Part shown: piece by piece, positions 44,240 through 53,070 of the stretch
Numbering within the stretch: the stretch's first letter is position 1
How the letters are laid out: the number at the start of each line of letters is the position of its first letter
NCBI RefSeq assembly: GCF_903969135.1
Contig: NZ_LR824569.1
Location: 1,488,001-1,552,000 of the forward strand
DNA length: 64,000 nucleotides
Source of the DNA: Chryseobacterium sp. JV274
GTDB lineage: Bacteria > Bacteroidota > Bacteroidia > Flavobacteriales > Weeksellaceae
Reading direction: 5' to 3'
The notes under the pieces: generated by a model
What the model was told of the DNA's origin: nothing
Seen by the model: only the letters and a program-made list of their open reading frames with translations
Databases searched by the model: none
Translations under genes and position numbers: made by a program

Positions 44240-45130
44240 TTATATTGAAATCCTGTTGTTATTCAAAAACTGTATTCTGTATTCCTTTGGAGTAATACCT
44301 GCAATTTTTTTGAAAAGCTGGGTAAAATGGGAAGCAGTATGAAAATTCAGTTCGTAAGCAATTTCAGCAATATCTTTACTGGAGTGAAGTAATGCTTTGC
44401 TGTAATTGATATCTATCTCATTGATCCACTGTTTTGGGGATTTCTGGGTAACACCTTTTACACATTTATTCAGGTAGCTTTCTGTTACAGATAGTTTATC
44501 GGCATAGAACGCCACTCTCTTTTCTCCCACATGATATTTAAACAAAAGATCCCGAAACTGAAGGGACAATTCCATAGGGCGCGTCGCAGATTTGTGATGG
44601 GTATCAGAATCTGTGCTCAGCATTTTGATTAAAATAAGATGAAGCATCGTTACTACTACATCATTGATATTGAGATTATTTAGCCACAACTCCTGCTCCA
44701 TGATAGGAAGAAGCTGGGTAATGGTTCCATAAGTCAGGCTGTCCAGATTCAGGAAAGGAGTCATGAAAAAGATACTGCTTTTATGCTTTGGCAGTTCCTG
44801 TTCAGACAGGATATTATTTTCATAAGCCAGGAAGAAGCCTTCAATATCGTCTGATAATTCTACAGTTGCCGTGATGGTTCCTTGTTTGATAAAGATAACC
44901 CCGCCTTTCCCAGCATGATATTCTTTATTTTCAAGATATTGTCTGATATGACCGTTGGTAACGAAAATGATAAAATTAAACGTTGTACGATACGGAATGA
45001 CCGGCATCAGAATGCCTTTAAGGTAATTTTCTATCCGATAGAGCTGTATATCAGCATTATTGGCTAATATCCTGTCCGTAATATTCGGAAGAAAGAGTTT
45101 TTTATATTGAAAATTGGATAGAACTTCCAT
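44240..45130 (-). CDS. AraC-family transcriptional regulator
   Basis: A 296-aa regulator with an N-terminal cupin-like sensing domain (about 1-170) and the AraC double HTH at the C-terminus (YADKLSVTESYLNKCVKG and KDIAEIAYELNFHTASHFTQ, followed by GITPKEYR). It lies 139 bp upstream of the TonB receptor gene's 3' end in the same direction, but repeat-like debris separates them, so co-regulation with the urease locus is uncertain. The 119-bp gap before it (44121-44239) carries GGAAGC / GCTTCC words typical of decayed interspersed repeats. Confidence 0.9.
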   Translation of the reverse strand: MEVLSNFQYKKLFLPNITDRILANNADIQLYRIENYLKGILMPVIPYRTTFNFIIFVTNGHIRQYLENKEYHAGKGGVIFIKQGTITATVELSDDIEGFFLAYENNILSEQELPKHKSSIFFMTPFLNLDSLTYGTITQLLPIMEQELWLNNLNINDVVVTMLHLILIKMLSTDSDTHHKSATRPMELSLQFRDLLFKYHVGEKRVAFYADKLSVTESYLNKCVKGVTQKSPKQWINEIDINYSKALLHSSKDIAEIAYELNFHTASHFTQLFKKIAGITPKEYRIQFLNNNRISI

Positions 45131-45269
45131 ATCCTTTTTATGATTATTTAAAGTTATACAAAATATTTTTAAGACTCAACACCGAATCAGTGGAAAGTAA
45201 AAGGGCAAAAGCAACTCCCGCATCCAGCAACCTCCTCTCTCACCCCTTTATACTCTCCCACTCATTCAT

Positions 45270-47516
45270 TTAGAACTTATAATACACTCCTACCCTTACT
45301 CCAAAAGGACTTCCTGGTGTATAAGTAAGATCTGTAATAGGTTCTGCTTCTCCTTTCAACTGGGTTTCTGTTGCAAACTGGGCTTCATTCCATTTTACAT
45401 TGAAAAGGTTGTTAAGCTGAACATTTGCACCCCATTTCCGGCGGTTATAAGAAAGCATTAGATCATTTACAAAGTAAGCTTTGGTTCTGATACTGTTATC
45501 CTCTACTGCTGGTCTTGCTCCCAGATATCGGTATTGAAGTCCTAAAGAAAAGCCATCCAGGAAATCCCAGTTTACAGATCCTGTACTGGTTACTACAGGA
45601 GCCAGCGGAACGTAATCCTGTCCTTTTTCTTCTTCGGTAAATCTTGCATGAGAATAATTGATATCGGCATTCAGATAAAAGTTTTCCAACGGCTGGAAAC
45701 GAACTCCAAGATCGGCCCCGAAACGTCTTGACTTTCCGGAAGGTTCTACTACAGCATCATCTCCTACATAAACAAATTCCTGCTGCAGATCCATATACCA
45801 TAATGCCGGAGTAATAATCAATGATTTGAACGGATGTAATCTCACCCCAAAATCTGCTCCAATAGAATATGGAAGGGTATTTTCGTTTTTATTGGGAACG
45901 ACTACTCTCAGGTCATTGGAGTGGAAGCCCATCCCTGTTTTCAGGAACCACATCACGTTATCATTCTGAGCGTAGGAGAAATTCAATTTCGGGCTTAGTC
46001 TTGTTGCTTCTTTTGACTGTCCGGACGGCAATTGTTCTACATCCAGCAGATTATGCATGTTAAAGATAAAATGATCTACTCTCAAAGCAGGGTTAATGGT
46101 CCATTTTCCTGTCTTCCATACCAATCCTGAGTAAGCATGAAGGTTGGTTTCCGTCCCTGTCACATCGGATAATCTGTCAAGCAGCATATCTCTGTGATAC
46201 ACATGGTTAAGCTGTAAAGTATTGATATCATCATTCCTTAACCCTATTCCAGAAGTCCAGTTTAAAGAACTATTAGCCAGGGCAAAAGCTTTGGTATATT
46301 TCACTTCGGCACCGTAGATATTTCTTCCGTCGGTCTGCTGAATTTCATCTCCATGATCTTTATCTTTTAAATTAAAGGTAAAATCAGAATACAGATTGAA
46401 ATTATACTTTGAATAGAAAGCCATGGCATCAATCTGCTCAGAAGGAGATATAATGTGCTTGAAATTCATCTGAAGATTTGTTCTGGAAGTTTTTCCGCCT
46501 TCCGTAGGGTCTATACTTCCCCATCTGCCAATGATTCCTTCATCTACGGCACGTTCCGGAATCTGTCCGGAAGCATTCCATGAAGAATTGAATGTTGAAA
46601 ACTGAATATTGAAATAGTCTTTATCAGTTAACCATTGGTTGTATTTCCCGAAGATGTTAACTCTGTTGAAATTCTGTTTTACATCAAAAGGGCCGTCTGT
46701 ATAGTTGTATTCTGCTGCGATATAGGCATTTTTTCTTCCCAGATCATCATGCAGAATATTGAACATTCCCAAAACTCTTTCTGAATTGAAAGAGCCTCCT
46801 TCCAGTTTAATCATACTGTTTTTCAATCCATTATAGGTCTGAAAATCTACATATCCTGCCGTATTGAAATCACCGCGATCCATATAATAGGCTCCTTTTC
46901 CGAAGTCAATATTGTTTACCGTTTCAGGAATCACAAAGTGTAAATCTGAGTATCCCTGACCATGGGCATGAGAAACGATATTCACCGGCATTCCGTCCAC
47001 ATTAACGCTGACATCGGTACCGTGATCGGCATCAAATCCTCTTAAAAAAAGCTGTTCGGCCTTTCCTCCTCCAGCATGCTGTGCAATAAACAATCCCGGA
47101 ACTTTTCTCAATAAATCCTGCGCTGAGTTTACCGGAAATTTATTCAGATCAACCTTTGTAATGGCTGATAAAAATGAACTGTGATTGATGGCAACTTCAG
47201 AAATCTGAAAAGGCTTATGCTGTAAAAAAATAACTTTATTTTTATCTTCATCGCTGGTCACCACCCATTTTACCTCATCATATCCCTGACGGCTGATCAC
47301 AAGGGTATCAGGAAGTGATTTTACAGGAATGGCAAATATACCATCTGCCGCTGTATGAGTATGGCTGTTCCCGTGGTCATATTTTACCAAAGCATCTGCA
47401 ATGGGAAATTTGTCATCTGCATCTTTGATCAGCAACTGTTTTTCTGCTTCCTGCGCCATCATTTTTCCACTGAATGCCATGACCAGAAATACGGCTGCTA
47501 TTTTTGTTATTTTCAT
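45270..47516 (-). CDS. TonB-dependent outer membrane receptor (urease-linked, candidate nickel receptor)
   Basis: A 748-aa protein with a signal peptide ending MMAQ, an N-terminal carboxypeptidase-like regulatory domain (about 25-105, containing HGNSHTHTAADG), a plug (QDLLRKVPGLFIAQHAGGGK, then FLRGFDADHGTDV) and a 22-strand barrel ending VRVGVYYKF. It imports a substrate too large or scarce for porins, using TonB energy. Position directly downstream of the urea channel and nickel-transporter genes, plus the His-rich segments, suggests nickel or a nickel chelate; that is inference. Confidence 0.9.
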   Translation of the reverse strand: MKITKIAAVFLVMAFSGKMMAQEAEKQLLIKDADDKFPIADALVKYDHGNSHTHTAADGIFAIPVKSLPDTLVISRQGYDEVKWVVTSDEDKNKVIFLQHKPFQISEVAINHSSFLSAITKVDLNKFPVNSAQDLLRKVPGLFIAQHAGGGKAEQLFLRGFDADHGTDVSVNVDGMPVNIVSHAHGQGYSDLHFVIPETVNNIDFGKGAYYMDRGDFNTAGYVDFQTYNGLKNSMIKLEGGSFNSERVLGMFNILHDDLGRKNAYIAAEYNYTDGPFDVKQNFNRVNIFGKYNQWLTDKDYFNIQFSTFNSSWNASGQIPERAVDEGIIGRWGSIDPTEGGKTSRTNLQMNFKHIISPSEQIDAMAFYSKYNFNLYSDFTFNLKDKDHGDEIQQTDGRNIYGAEVKYTKAFALANSSLNWTSGIGLRNDDINTLQLNHVYHRDMLLDRLSDVTGTETNLHAYSGLVWKTGKWTINPALRVDHFIFNMHNLLDVEQLPSGQSKEATRLSPKLNFSYAQNDNVMWFLKTGMGFHSNDLRVVVPNKNENTLPYSIGADFGVRLHPFKSLIITPALWYMDLQQEFVYVGDDAVVEPSGKSRRFGADLGVRFQPLENFYLNADINYSHARFTEEEKGQDYVPLAPVVTSTGSVNWDFLDGFSLGLQYRYLGARPAVEDNSIRTKAYFVNDLMLSYNRRKWGANVQLNNLFNVKWNEAQFATETQLKGEAEPITDLTYTPGSPFGVRVGVYYKF

Positions 47517-47661
47517 TTTTTATTTGTTTGTATAATGTATTAATGATTTTAGAAGTCAAATGAAAGACAAGTGAATCATCAGTCATTCGTAGGAGAACTT
47601 TAAACTTTAAACTTTAAACCTTGAACGTTAAACTTTGAACTTTGAACTCCCTTCTAAAACT

Positions 47662-48549
47662 CTATTCTTTAGTTTTAAGAAATACTTTCTGAATTAAAAG
47701 CGTAATCCACGTTCCGGCTACGAATGGAAAAGTAAATACTCCACCCACGATATCTAAACAATGATTGTCAATCAAAAGATCATCAATGGCAATCGTGATA
47801 AGAACGGCAATAAGTACCCATAAACCATCTGTTTTTTTAACTCCGGAAAAAGCAATTGCTGAAAGCACGGCATTAAAACCAAATAATCCCATGTGGATTT
47901 CTTTAATAGGCTCTCCGTTCAACTGTGATAATCCTGCACCAAGAATAGATGCTGCCAGCCCATATAAAGCGGCTATGGGAGAACTGATGAAAACGGCAAG
48001 AAAGAAAATCATTCCTGAAAGTACTCCACCCTGAAATATTACTTCGCCAAAACCATTGGTACAGGCAAGAAAATCATCATATTCTGTGGGCACCACTTCA
48101 CTGCTCAACATCGCAGATGGCGGAATATGCGTAAAATGATGGAGTGCAAATACCAATATCCATGTAATGATAATGAAAGGAAAGGTAAACACCGGAATTT
48201 TCTTCTGAATAAAGAAATGCTGAATAACAGCTGCCAATGCTCCACCCAACACTATTAAAATCCAGATCAGCAATGTAGTTTCAAATAGAAAGGACAACGC
48301 TACTCCTACAAGTGCCGCACTGAAGCCGTAAAGCCCGGCATTGATTTCAGATTTAGCATAGTTAAGTTTCATGGCAGTAAAAGTTCCGGCCGCCGTTGAA
48401 AGCAATACTGCAATCCCGCACTGCCAGCTTCCCATAAAGATTCCTGTAAGAAACAGAAGTCCTGTCCATCTGTTTTCCTGAAGCATAATCTGTCCGATTC
48501 CTTTCAAAACATGGTCTATAAAAGGTAGTTTTTTGAAAAATTCGTTCAT
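47662..48549 (-). CDS. urea transporter (UT family channel)
   Basis: A 295-aa membrane protein with two homologous halves of about five helices each, the plan of the UT/Yut urea channels. The segments LQENRWTGLLFLTGIFMGSW and LYGFSAALVGVALSF in the first half, with LFGFNAVLSAIAFSG in the second, are the pore-lining repeats. It should admit urea by facilitated diffusion across the inner membrane for the urease coded upstream. It lies 184 bp after the nickel-transporter-type gene on the same strand. Confidence 0.88.
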   Translation of the reverse strand: MNEFFKKLPFIDHVLKGIGQIMLQENRWTGLLFLTGIFMGSWQCGIAVLLSTAAGTFTAMKLNYAKSEINAGLYGFSAALVGVALSFLFETTLLIWILIVLGGALAAVIQHFFIQKKIPVFTFPFIIITWILVFALHHFTHIPPSAMLSSEVVPTEYDDFLACTNGFGEVIFQGGVLSGMIFFLAVFISSPIAALYGLAASILGAGLSQLNGEPIKEIHMGLFGFNAVLSAIAFSGVKKTDGLWVLIAVLITIAIDDLLIDNHCLDIVGGVFTFPFVAGTWITLLIQKVFLKTKE

Positions 48550-48733
48550 AGTTTTTTTGTATAATGTATTTTGTACAATGTAAAATGTATTGATGATTTG
48601 AGTGAGACAGTAAAAGTAATAGCTGGAAGCTAGAAATTGGGAGCAGGAAGTGGGACTCTACACTAAAACTCTCATTCTCTCTGACCTTCAAACTCTACCA
48701 CTCGTACCCCGAATCCTGAATCCTGAAACTCGT

Positions 48734-49435
48734 TTACCATCCAAGAAAGACCATTCCTATTCCGCAAACGGTTACCACAGCCCCGCTCACCACTCCCATA
48801 TATCTTTCCAGCTTTTCAGTATTGAATAGTGTTGAATAACCATAACGTCCCAGAAGAACCATTCCAAGCATTGTCAGGACGGTAGTTATGGTGAAAGACG
48901 TTACCAGAACAGCAATTTCAGACATTGAATGTTTTACTCCCGAATAGAATAATAAAGGAATTAAAGGTTCACTGGGTCCCATTACGAAAATCATAAAAAG
49001 TACAAGCGGAGTCACTTTTATTCTTTTTTGAGGCATTACCACTTCACTATGATTATGTTCGTATACATAAACATCATCACCCATTACATCAAAATGCTTA
49101 TGAGGCTTGTTTCTGATGGCCTGAATGAAACTATATACCAGATAAACTCCTCCAAAAATAAGCAGTGCCCATCCTGAGAAATTTCCTCTGATATCCTGAA
49201 ACCAGGAGATCTTATTGAGCTGCCATCCAAGGAAAACCCCGATAAAGCCTAAAATCAGAGAACTGAATACGTGTCCGAAACCGCAGACAACCGTTAATAC
49301 TGCTGTTTTCATTCCGCTCCATTTCTTGGATTTTGAAATCACAATGAATGGCAGGTAGTGATCCGGCCCTGAAGCGGTGTGTATGAAACTTATTGAAACG
49401 GCACTCAAAAGAAGCGCCCAAACTGTACTATCCAT
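48734..49435 (-). CDS. nickel transporter-type membrane protein (NiCoT/UreH-like)
   Basis: A 233-aa inner-membrane protein with six to seven helices. The first helix carries HTASGPDHYLPF, the H-x4-D-H pattern of nickel/cobalt transporters, and a second His motif FGHVFSSL follows in the next helix. A cytosolic His-rich loop (NKPHKHFDVMGDD, YEHNHSEV) probably binds metal. In this urease locus it most likely supplies Ni2+ for the urease active site. It lies 65 bp after ureD, with a perfect palindrome in the gap. Confidence 0.82.
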   Translation of the reverse strand: MDSTVWALLLSAVSISFIHTASGPDHYLPFIVISKSKKWSGMKTAVLTVVCGFGHVFSSLILGFIGVFLGWQLNKISWFQDIRGNFSGWALLIFGGVYLVYSFIQAIRNKPHKHFDVMGDDVYVYEHNHSEVVMPQKRIKVTPLVLFMIFVMGPSEPLIPLLFYSGVKHSMSEIAVLVTSFTITTVLTMLGMVLLGRYGYSTLFNTEKLERYMGVVSGAVVTVCGIGMVFLGW

Positions 49436-49459
49436 TTTTTACTTTTTTGTTTTACTTGA

Positions 49460-49494
49460 GAGCCTTGTCAAGGTTTTGAACCTTGACAAGGCTC
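49460..49494. repeat. perfect 16-bp palindrome between ureD and the nickel transporter gene
   Basis: GAGCCTTGTCAAGGTT, loop TTG, then its exact reverse complement. A T run follows only on the plus strand, so for the minus-strand operon it is a strong hairpin without a classical terminator tail. Confidence 0.8.
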
Positions 49495-49500
49495 CCTTTT

Positions 49501-50289
49501 TTACTCGAGTGACCAGAGAATTTCCTGAATATACAGGAAGAAGTTGTACATCAACTCTCCTCCGTGTCCCAAAGCTCTTACGACAAAACCATTGTCATCC
49601 ATTGCAGAGACTCCGACTTCCATTTCTTCATGATGCTGTGCCGCTGCTTCAACGATCTCTTCAATCAATCCATTCTTGTCTACATTTCCCTTCGTACTAT
49701 AGAAGATCAGGGTTCCCTGGTGGGTATACTGTTCCAGATTTCCGATACTGCTGATCGGGATCATATCAGGCTGAATGAAAACATTATCTTTCACTACCAG
49801 CTTATTGTTGTGGTAGATTTCCATCACATTCTGAAAACGCTTCAGTTTAAAAACTTCTCCATAATGTTTTCTTCCGCAGGTAATAATCTCACTGATGATG
49901 ATCTGGCTGTTGTTCCCAATATGAATATTCGCTTTGCTCTTAAAATTGGAATCTTCATGCGGAACTATGGGATGAGGAACGTAAGCAAAAGAGGTTTCAT
50001 CTTCCATAGAAACATTAAGCTCCTGAAGTGCTTTATCCTTCATATTGAAAAGCCTCTGATAGGATTGTGACTGCAGCTGAAGCGCAGCACCTTTTTCAAG
50101 AGCAACCTCCAGATGGTAGTGGTCTCCATCCAGAATTCCCGGAGAGGAGCTCATCACCATCTGATAAAGTTTTTTGTCACTTTTCCGCTGCCCTACAGAA
50201 ACCACTCTGAAAGGAAGTGAGACATAAAGGTCTTTCACATAGGATTCTCCTCCCTTAAATCCTGCGATAATATTTAAACGACTGTCCAT
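49501..50289 (-). CDS. ureD: urease accessory protein UreD (UreH)
   Basis: A 262-aa UreD family chaperone. With UreF and UreG it forms the complex on apo-urease that allows nickel insertion. The family blocks PGILDGDHYHLEVALEKGA and QSYQRLFNMK are present, and the length is normal (about 260-280 aa). It starts one base after the ureG stop, so it is translationally coupled. Confidence 0.92.
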   Translation of the reverse strand: MDSRLNIIAGFKGGESYVKDLYVSLPFRVVSVGQRKSDKKLYQMVMSSSPGILDGDHYHLEVALEKGAALQLQSQSYQRLFNMKDKALQELNVSMEDETSFAYVPHPIVPHEDSNFKSKANIHIGNNSQIIISEIITCGRKHYGEVFKLKRFQNVMEIYHNNKLVVKDNVFIQPDMIPISSIGNLEQYTHQGTLIFYSTKGNVDKNGLIEEIVEAAAQHHEEMEVGVSAMDDNGFVVRALGHGGELMYNFFLYIQEILWSLE

Positions 50290-50928
50290 TTATCTTACTA
50301 AGTTCGGTTCTTCAATTTCCTCGAGAAGAGCATATTTTTTAATCCAACCTATTACTTTGTCCAGTCCTTCATCTGTTTTAAGGTTTGTAAATACAAAAGG
50401 ATTTCCTTTTCTCATTCTTCTGGCATCATTTTCCATTACTTCAAGGCTGGCTCCTACATACGGGGCAAGGTCTATTTTATTGATAATTAACAAGTCTGAT
50501 CTTGTAATACCAGGACCTCCTTTTCTAGGAATTTTCTCTCCTTCTGCTACGTCAATAATGAAGATGGTAACGTCTGCAAGGTCCGGGCTGAATGTCGCTG
50601 AAAGGTTATCACCTCCACTTTCGATAAGAACCAGTTCAATTTCAGGGAAACGTGCTGCAAGCTCATCTACGGCTTCAAGGTTCATACTTGCATCTTCGCG
50701 GATGGCAGTGTGTGGGCAGCCTCCTGTTTCTACTCCGATAATTCTATCATGGGGAAGAAGACTGTTTTTTGCCATAAATTCAGCATCTTCTTTTGTATAA
50801 ATATCATTAGTGATTACTCCAAGGTCATACTTTCCGAATAATTTTCTGCTTAAACGTTCCAGTAATGCAGTTTTTCCTGAACCTACAGGTCCTGCAACTC
50901 CTACTTTTATATATTTTCTATTTTCCAT
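50290..50928 (-). CDS. ureG: urease accessory GTPase UreG
   Basis: A 212-aa SIMIBI-class GTPase. The P loop [16 protein letters not shown], the metal-binding CPH motif in [11 protein letters not shown], the switch residues in [10 protein letters not shown] and the guanine motif INKIDLAP are intact. It couples GTP hydrolysis to delivery of nickel from UreE to urease. It is separated from ureF by 131 bp containing a GCAAAGGCG repeat scrap, and directly abuts ureD. Confidence 0.96.
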   Translation of the reverse strand: MENRKYIKVGVAGPVGSGKTALLERLSRKLFGKYDLGVITNDIYTKEDAEFMAKNSLLPHDRIIGVETGGCPHTAIREDASMNLEAVDELAARFPEIELVLIESGGDNLSATFSPDLADVTIFIIDVAEGEKIPRKGGPGITRSDLLIINKIDLAPYVGASLEVMENDARRMRKGNPFVFTNLKTDEGLDKVIGWIKKYALLEEIEEPNLVR

Positions 50929-51059
50929 TTTTTTAAAATTTTAATTGTTTTTTAACGCTATGGACGCTAAGTTTTTTACCGTGAATATTTTACGATCGCA
51001 AAGGCGTTTCACTCAGCAATGTGCATCGTATTCTGCATCATCAGCTATTTACCTTTTCC

Positions 51060-51758
51060 TTACGACATATAAAGTCTTGAATACAATCTCTCATGCTGCA
51101 TACACCTGATATCGAAAGCGGTATTACAAAGTCCTATCATATCTCTGTCCAGCTCTATGGTTTCCCAGACTGTTTTTTCCATTACAGGATAAAGGGAAAA
51201 TAAAATATCTTGTCCATCCAGCTGTCCAAGAGGAACAAGCTTTACCGCATTGGTGATCATTCCCGCCACTGAGGTATAATAGAATCCTAAAAGAGCTTCA
51301 TACAAAGGAATTTTCATTAGGTAAGCATACACTCCGAACACAATACAGTAATGGGAATTGGCTTCTTTATTCTGCACTGCTTTTTCAAACGCTTCCATAA
51401 AAGGGAAACGGTCTCTCCTTTTAAAGATTTTGATCAGCCTGATCCCCAATTTCTGACTGGCCTGGCGGATTTCCTTCGGACATTTTATAGCGTTACACTC
51501 ATTATCAAGAAGTAACAATGCCTGCAAATCTCCTTTTTCCGCTGCTTCATACGCCAGTTTTACAAAAGCCCCATCATTAAATTTAAGGTTGTACTGAAGC
51601 ATATTCTGCACAAATTCTTTGGCTGTACCTAAATTATGTACAATCCTTTCCTGCACATAGGTTTCAAGTCCGTTGGAATGAGTATACCCTCCGATGGGAA
51701 GTGTCGGATCTGCAAGATGAAGCAGTCCTGACAGGAAATTTATGTTGATATTATTCAT
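51060..51758 (-). CDS. ureF: urease accessory protein UreF
   Basis: A 232-aa all-helical UreF. The N-terminal LHLADPTLPIGGYTHSNGLE motif is diagnostic (LLxxxSPxxPIGxFxxSxGLE in the family). UreF gates the fidelity of nickel insertion by UreG. It overlaps the ureE stop by 8 bp. Confidence 0.94.
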   Translation of the reverse strand: MNNININFLSGLLHLADPTLPIGGYTHSNGLETYVQERIVHNLGTAKEFVQNMLQYNLKFNDGAFVKLAYEAAEKGDLQALLLLDNECNAIKCPKEIRQASQKLGIRLIKIFKRRDRFPFMEAFEKAVQNKEANSHYCIVFGVYAYLMKIPLYEALLGFYYTSVAGMITNAVKLVPLGQLDGQDILFSLYPVMEKTVWETIELDRDMIGLCNTAFDIRCMQHERLYSRLYMS

Positions 51759-52260
51759 CTTTCGGAGCTGCCATTTTTAAGATTTTTGTAAAGATTGTTG
51801 ATCCCAGACTTCCATGCCCGTGGGGTTCTACATTGGATTTAAGAAGATTCAGCAGTTTCACAGATTGTTTCTCCGGGTTGAAACCGCTTGCCTCCAGCCA
51901 TCTGAACATCGGCATTTCAAAAGGAAGCAATACTTTATCATTCTGAATGAAGAGCGGAATATGTTTGTTTCCGATCTCATAACATACGGTACCCATTTTC
52001 AGGAGCGAAGCAGGTGACATCACGATCGCTTCCGTCTCCAGAACATTTACCGCGATTATTTTTTCCGCATCCTCAAAAAGAATATCTCCTTCACGCAAAC
52101 GCTGTCCTTCTCTGAGAAACTTGATCGCAACGTCAGTTCCCTGTCTGGTTTTTTTGCGCTGGATTCTTTTGGTAGTTTCAAACCATTCCAGATCAAGATA
52201 ATCTATGGTTTTCCCTGTAGGATTTTCAGAGAGATTGCCTGTGATTTGATTAATTATCAT
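51751..52260 (-). CDS. ureE: urease accessory nickel chaperone UreE
   Basis: A 169-aa UreE with an N-terminal peptide-binding domain and a C-terminal metal-binding domain (CYEIGNKHIPLFIQNDKVLL, with the conserved GN(R/K)H His). The C-terminus has NVEPHGHGSL but not the long poly-His tail of Klebsiella UreE. It delivers nickel to UreG. It overlaps ureF by 8 bp and the upstream barrel-protein gene by 11 bp. Confidence 0.92.
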   Translation of the reverse strand: MIINQITGNLSENPTGKTIDYLDLEWFETTKRIQRKKTRQGTDVAIKFLREGQRLREGDILFEDAEKIIAVNVLETEAIVMSPASLLKMGTVCYEIGNKHIPLFIQNDKVLLPFEMPMFRWLEASGFNPEKQSVKLLNLLKSNVEPHGHGSLGSTIFTKILKMAAPKDE

Positions 52261-52897
52261 TTTTGGATTTTTTTCTAAAGTCTAAGTTTTTGGAGATTCC
52301 TACCCCGAATGTTGAACCACTGATTCCTGCTACATAGTTCTTCGTCCAGCCTTCTTCTTTGGTTTTAGTCTGAAGCATTGAAAGTTCTGCAAATTTGAAT
52401 TTCAGGGCCCAGCCTCCTCCCAGTAATATTCCAATCAAGGGATAGGCACGAAGACGGAATCCGTTAAAGTTCTGCATTGCATCAGCAGCCGTTGACAGCT
52501 GCTGTCCCCAAACATAGTGAGCATCTACCTGCCCGATCAGTACAAAGTACTTTCCAAGCATCAATGAAGGGCTGTACCAGATACCTGCTTCATTTTGTTT
52601 GTAGACTACATTATGATCAACTGTATTCTGTGAGTAAGCATAATTGACTCCGATAAGGTCATTATTGTTAATGAAGTACCCTACTCCAAGTGGTGCGCTT
52701 GAGACAGTACTGCTGCTGCTGGATGGAGTTGTAAGTTTAGAGTAATCTAATGAACCATACACCATAAACTGCCCTTTTGGTCCATCTTCATCACTTTTAA
52801 GCCTGTGCCCGCCCAAAAACTGAGCGCTCAGATTTCCTGAAAGCATAGACATTCCGGCTACAACAAGAGAAACAACTGTTTTATTTAAATATTTCAT
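52250..52897 (-). CDS. outer membrane beta-barrel protein embedded in the urease operon
   Basis: A 215-aa exported protein (signal peptide ending NLSAQ) with alternating-hydrophobicity strands, for example GQFMVYGSLDYSKLT, DLIGVNYAYSQNTVD and FGVGISKNLDFR. It is of the OmpW/OMP_b-brl type, with a Ser-rich loop near residue 60. Its stop overlaps ureE by 11 bp, so it is a true member of the operon between ureC and ureE. It may be a pore for urea or nickel, or only a co-expressed barrel; I know of no defined function. Confidence 0.78.
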   Translation of the reverse strand: MKYLNKTVVSLVVAGMSMLSGNLSAQFLGGHRLKSDEDGPKGQFMVYGSLDYSKLTTPSSSSSTVSSAPLGVGYFINNNDLIGVNYAYSQNTVDHNVVYKQNEAGIWYSPSLMLGKYFVLIGQVDAHYVWGQQLSTAADAMQNFNGFRLRAYPLIGILLGGGWALKFKFAELSMLQTKTKEEGWTKNYVAGISGSTFGVGISKNLDFRKKSKNDN

Positions 52898-52964
52898 TTT
52901 AAACTTAGTTCTATAATTATTTTAAATTCAGTGAGTAAACCTGGGATAAAGAAGTACCTGAAAG

Positions 52965-53026
52965 TGTCATTCTAAACGAAATGTAGTGAAGAATCCCTAT
53001 GAGATTCTTCCTTCGTCAGAATGACA
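52965..53026. repeat. 62-bp palindromic element between ureC and the barrel gene
   Basis: Imperfect inverted arms TGTCATTCTAAACGAA / CTTCGTCAGAATGACA with GAAGAATC / GATTCTTC inside. It begins and ends like the four 80-bp elements near 17-18 kb (TGTCATTC...GAATGACA) but has another core. Confidence 0.8.
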
Positions 53027-53070
53027 AAGCCCAATAGTTTCGCTTTCAGATACTGTACTTTAAATTGATC

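Noticed and set aside
49460..49494. Palindrome as the terminator of ureD
   Set aside because: The T run is on the plus-strand side only, whereas ureD is on the minus strand, so it was listed as a palindrome of open function.
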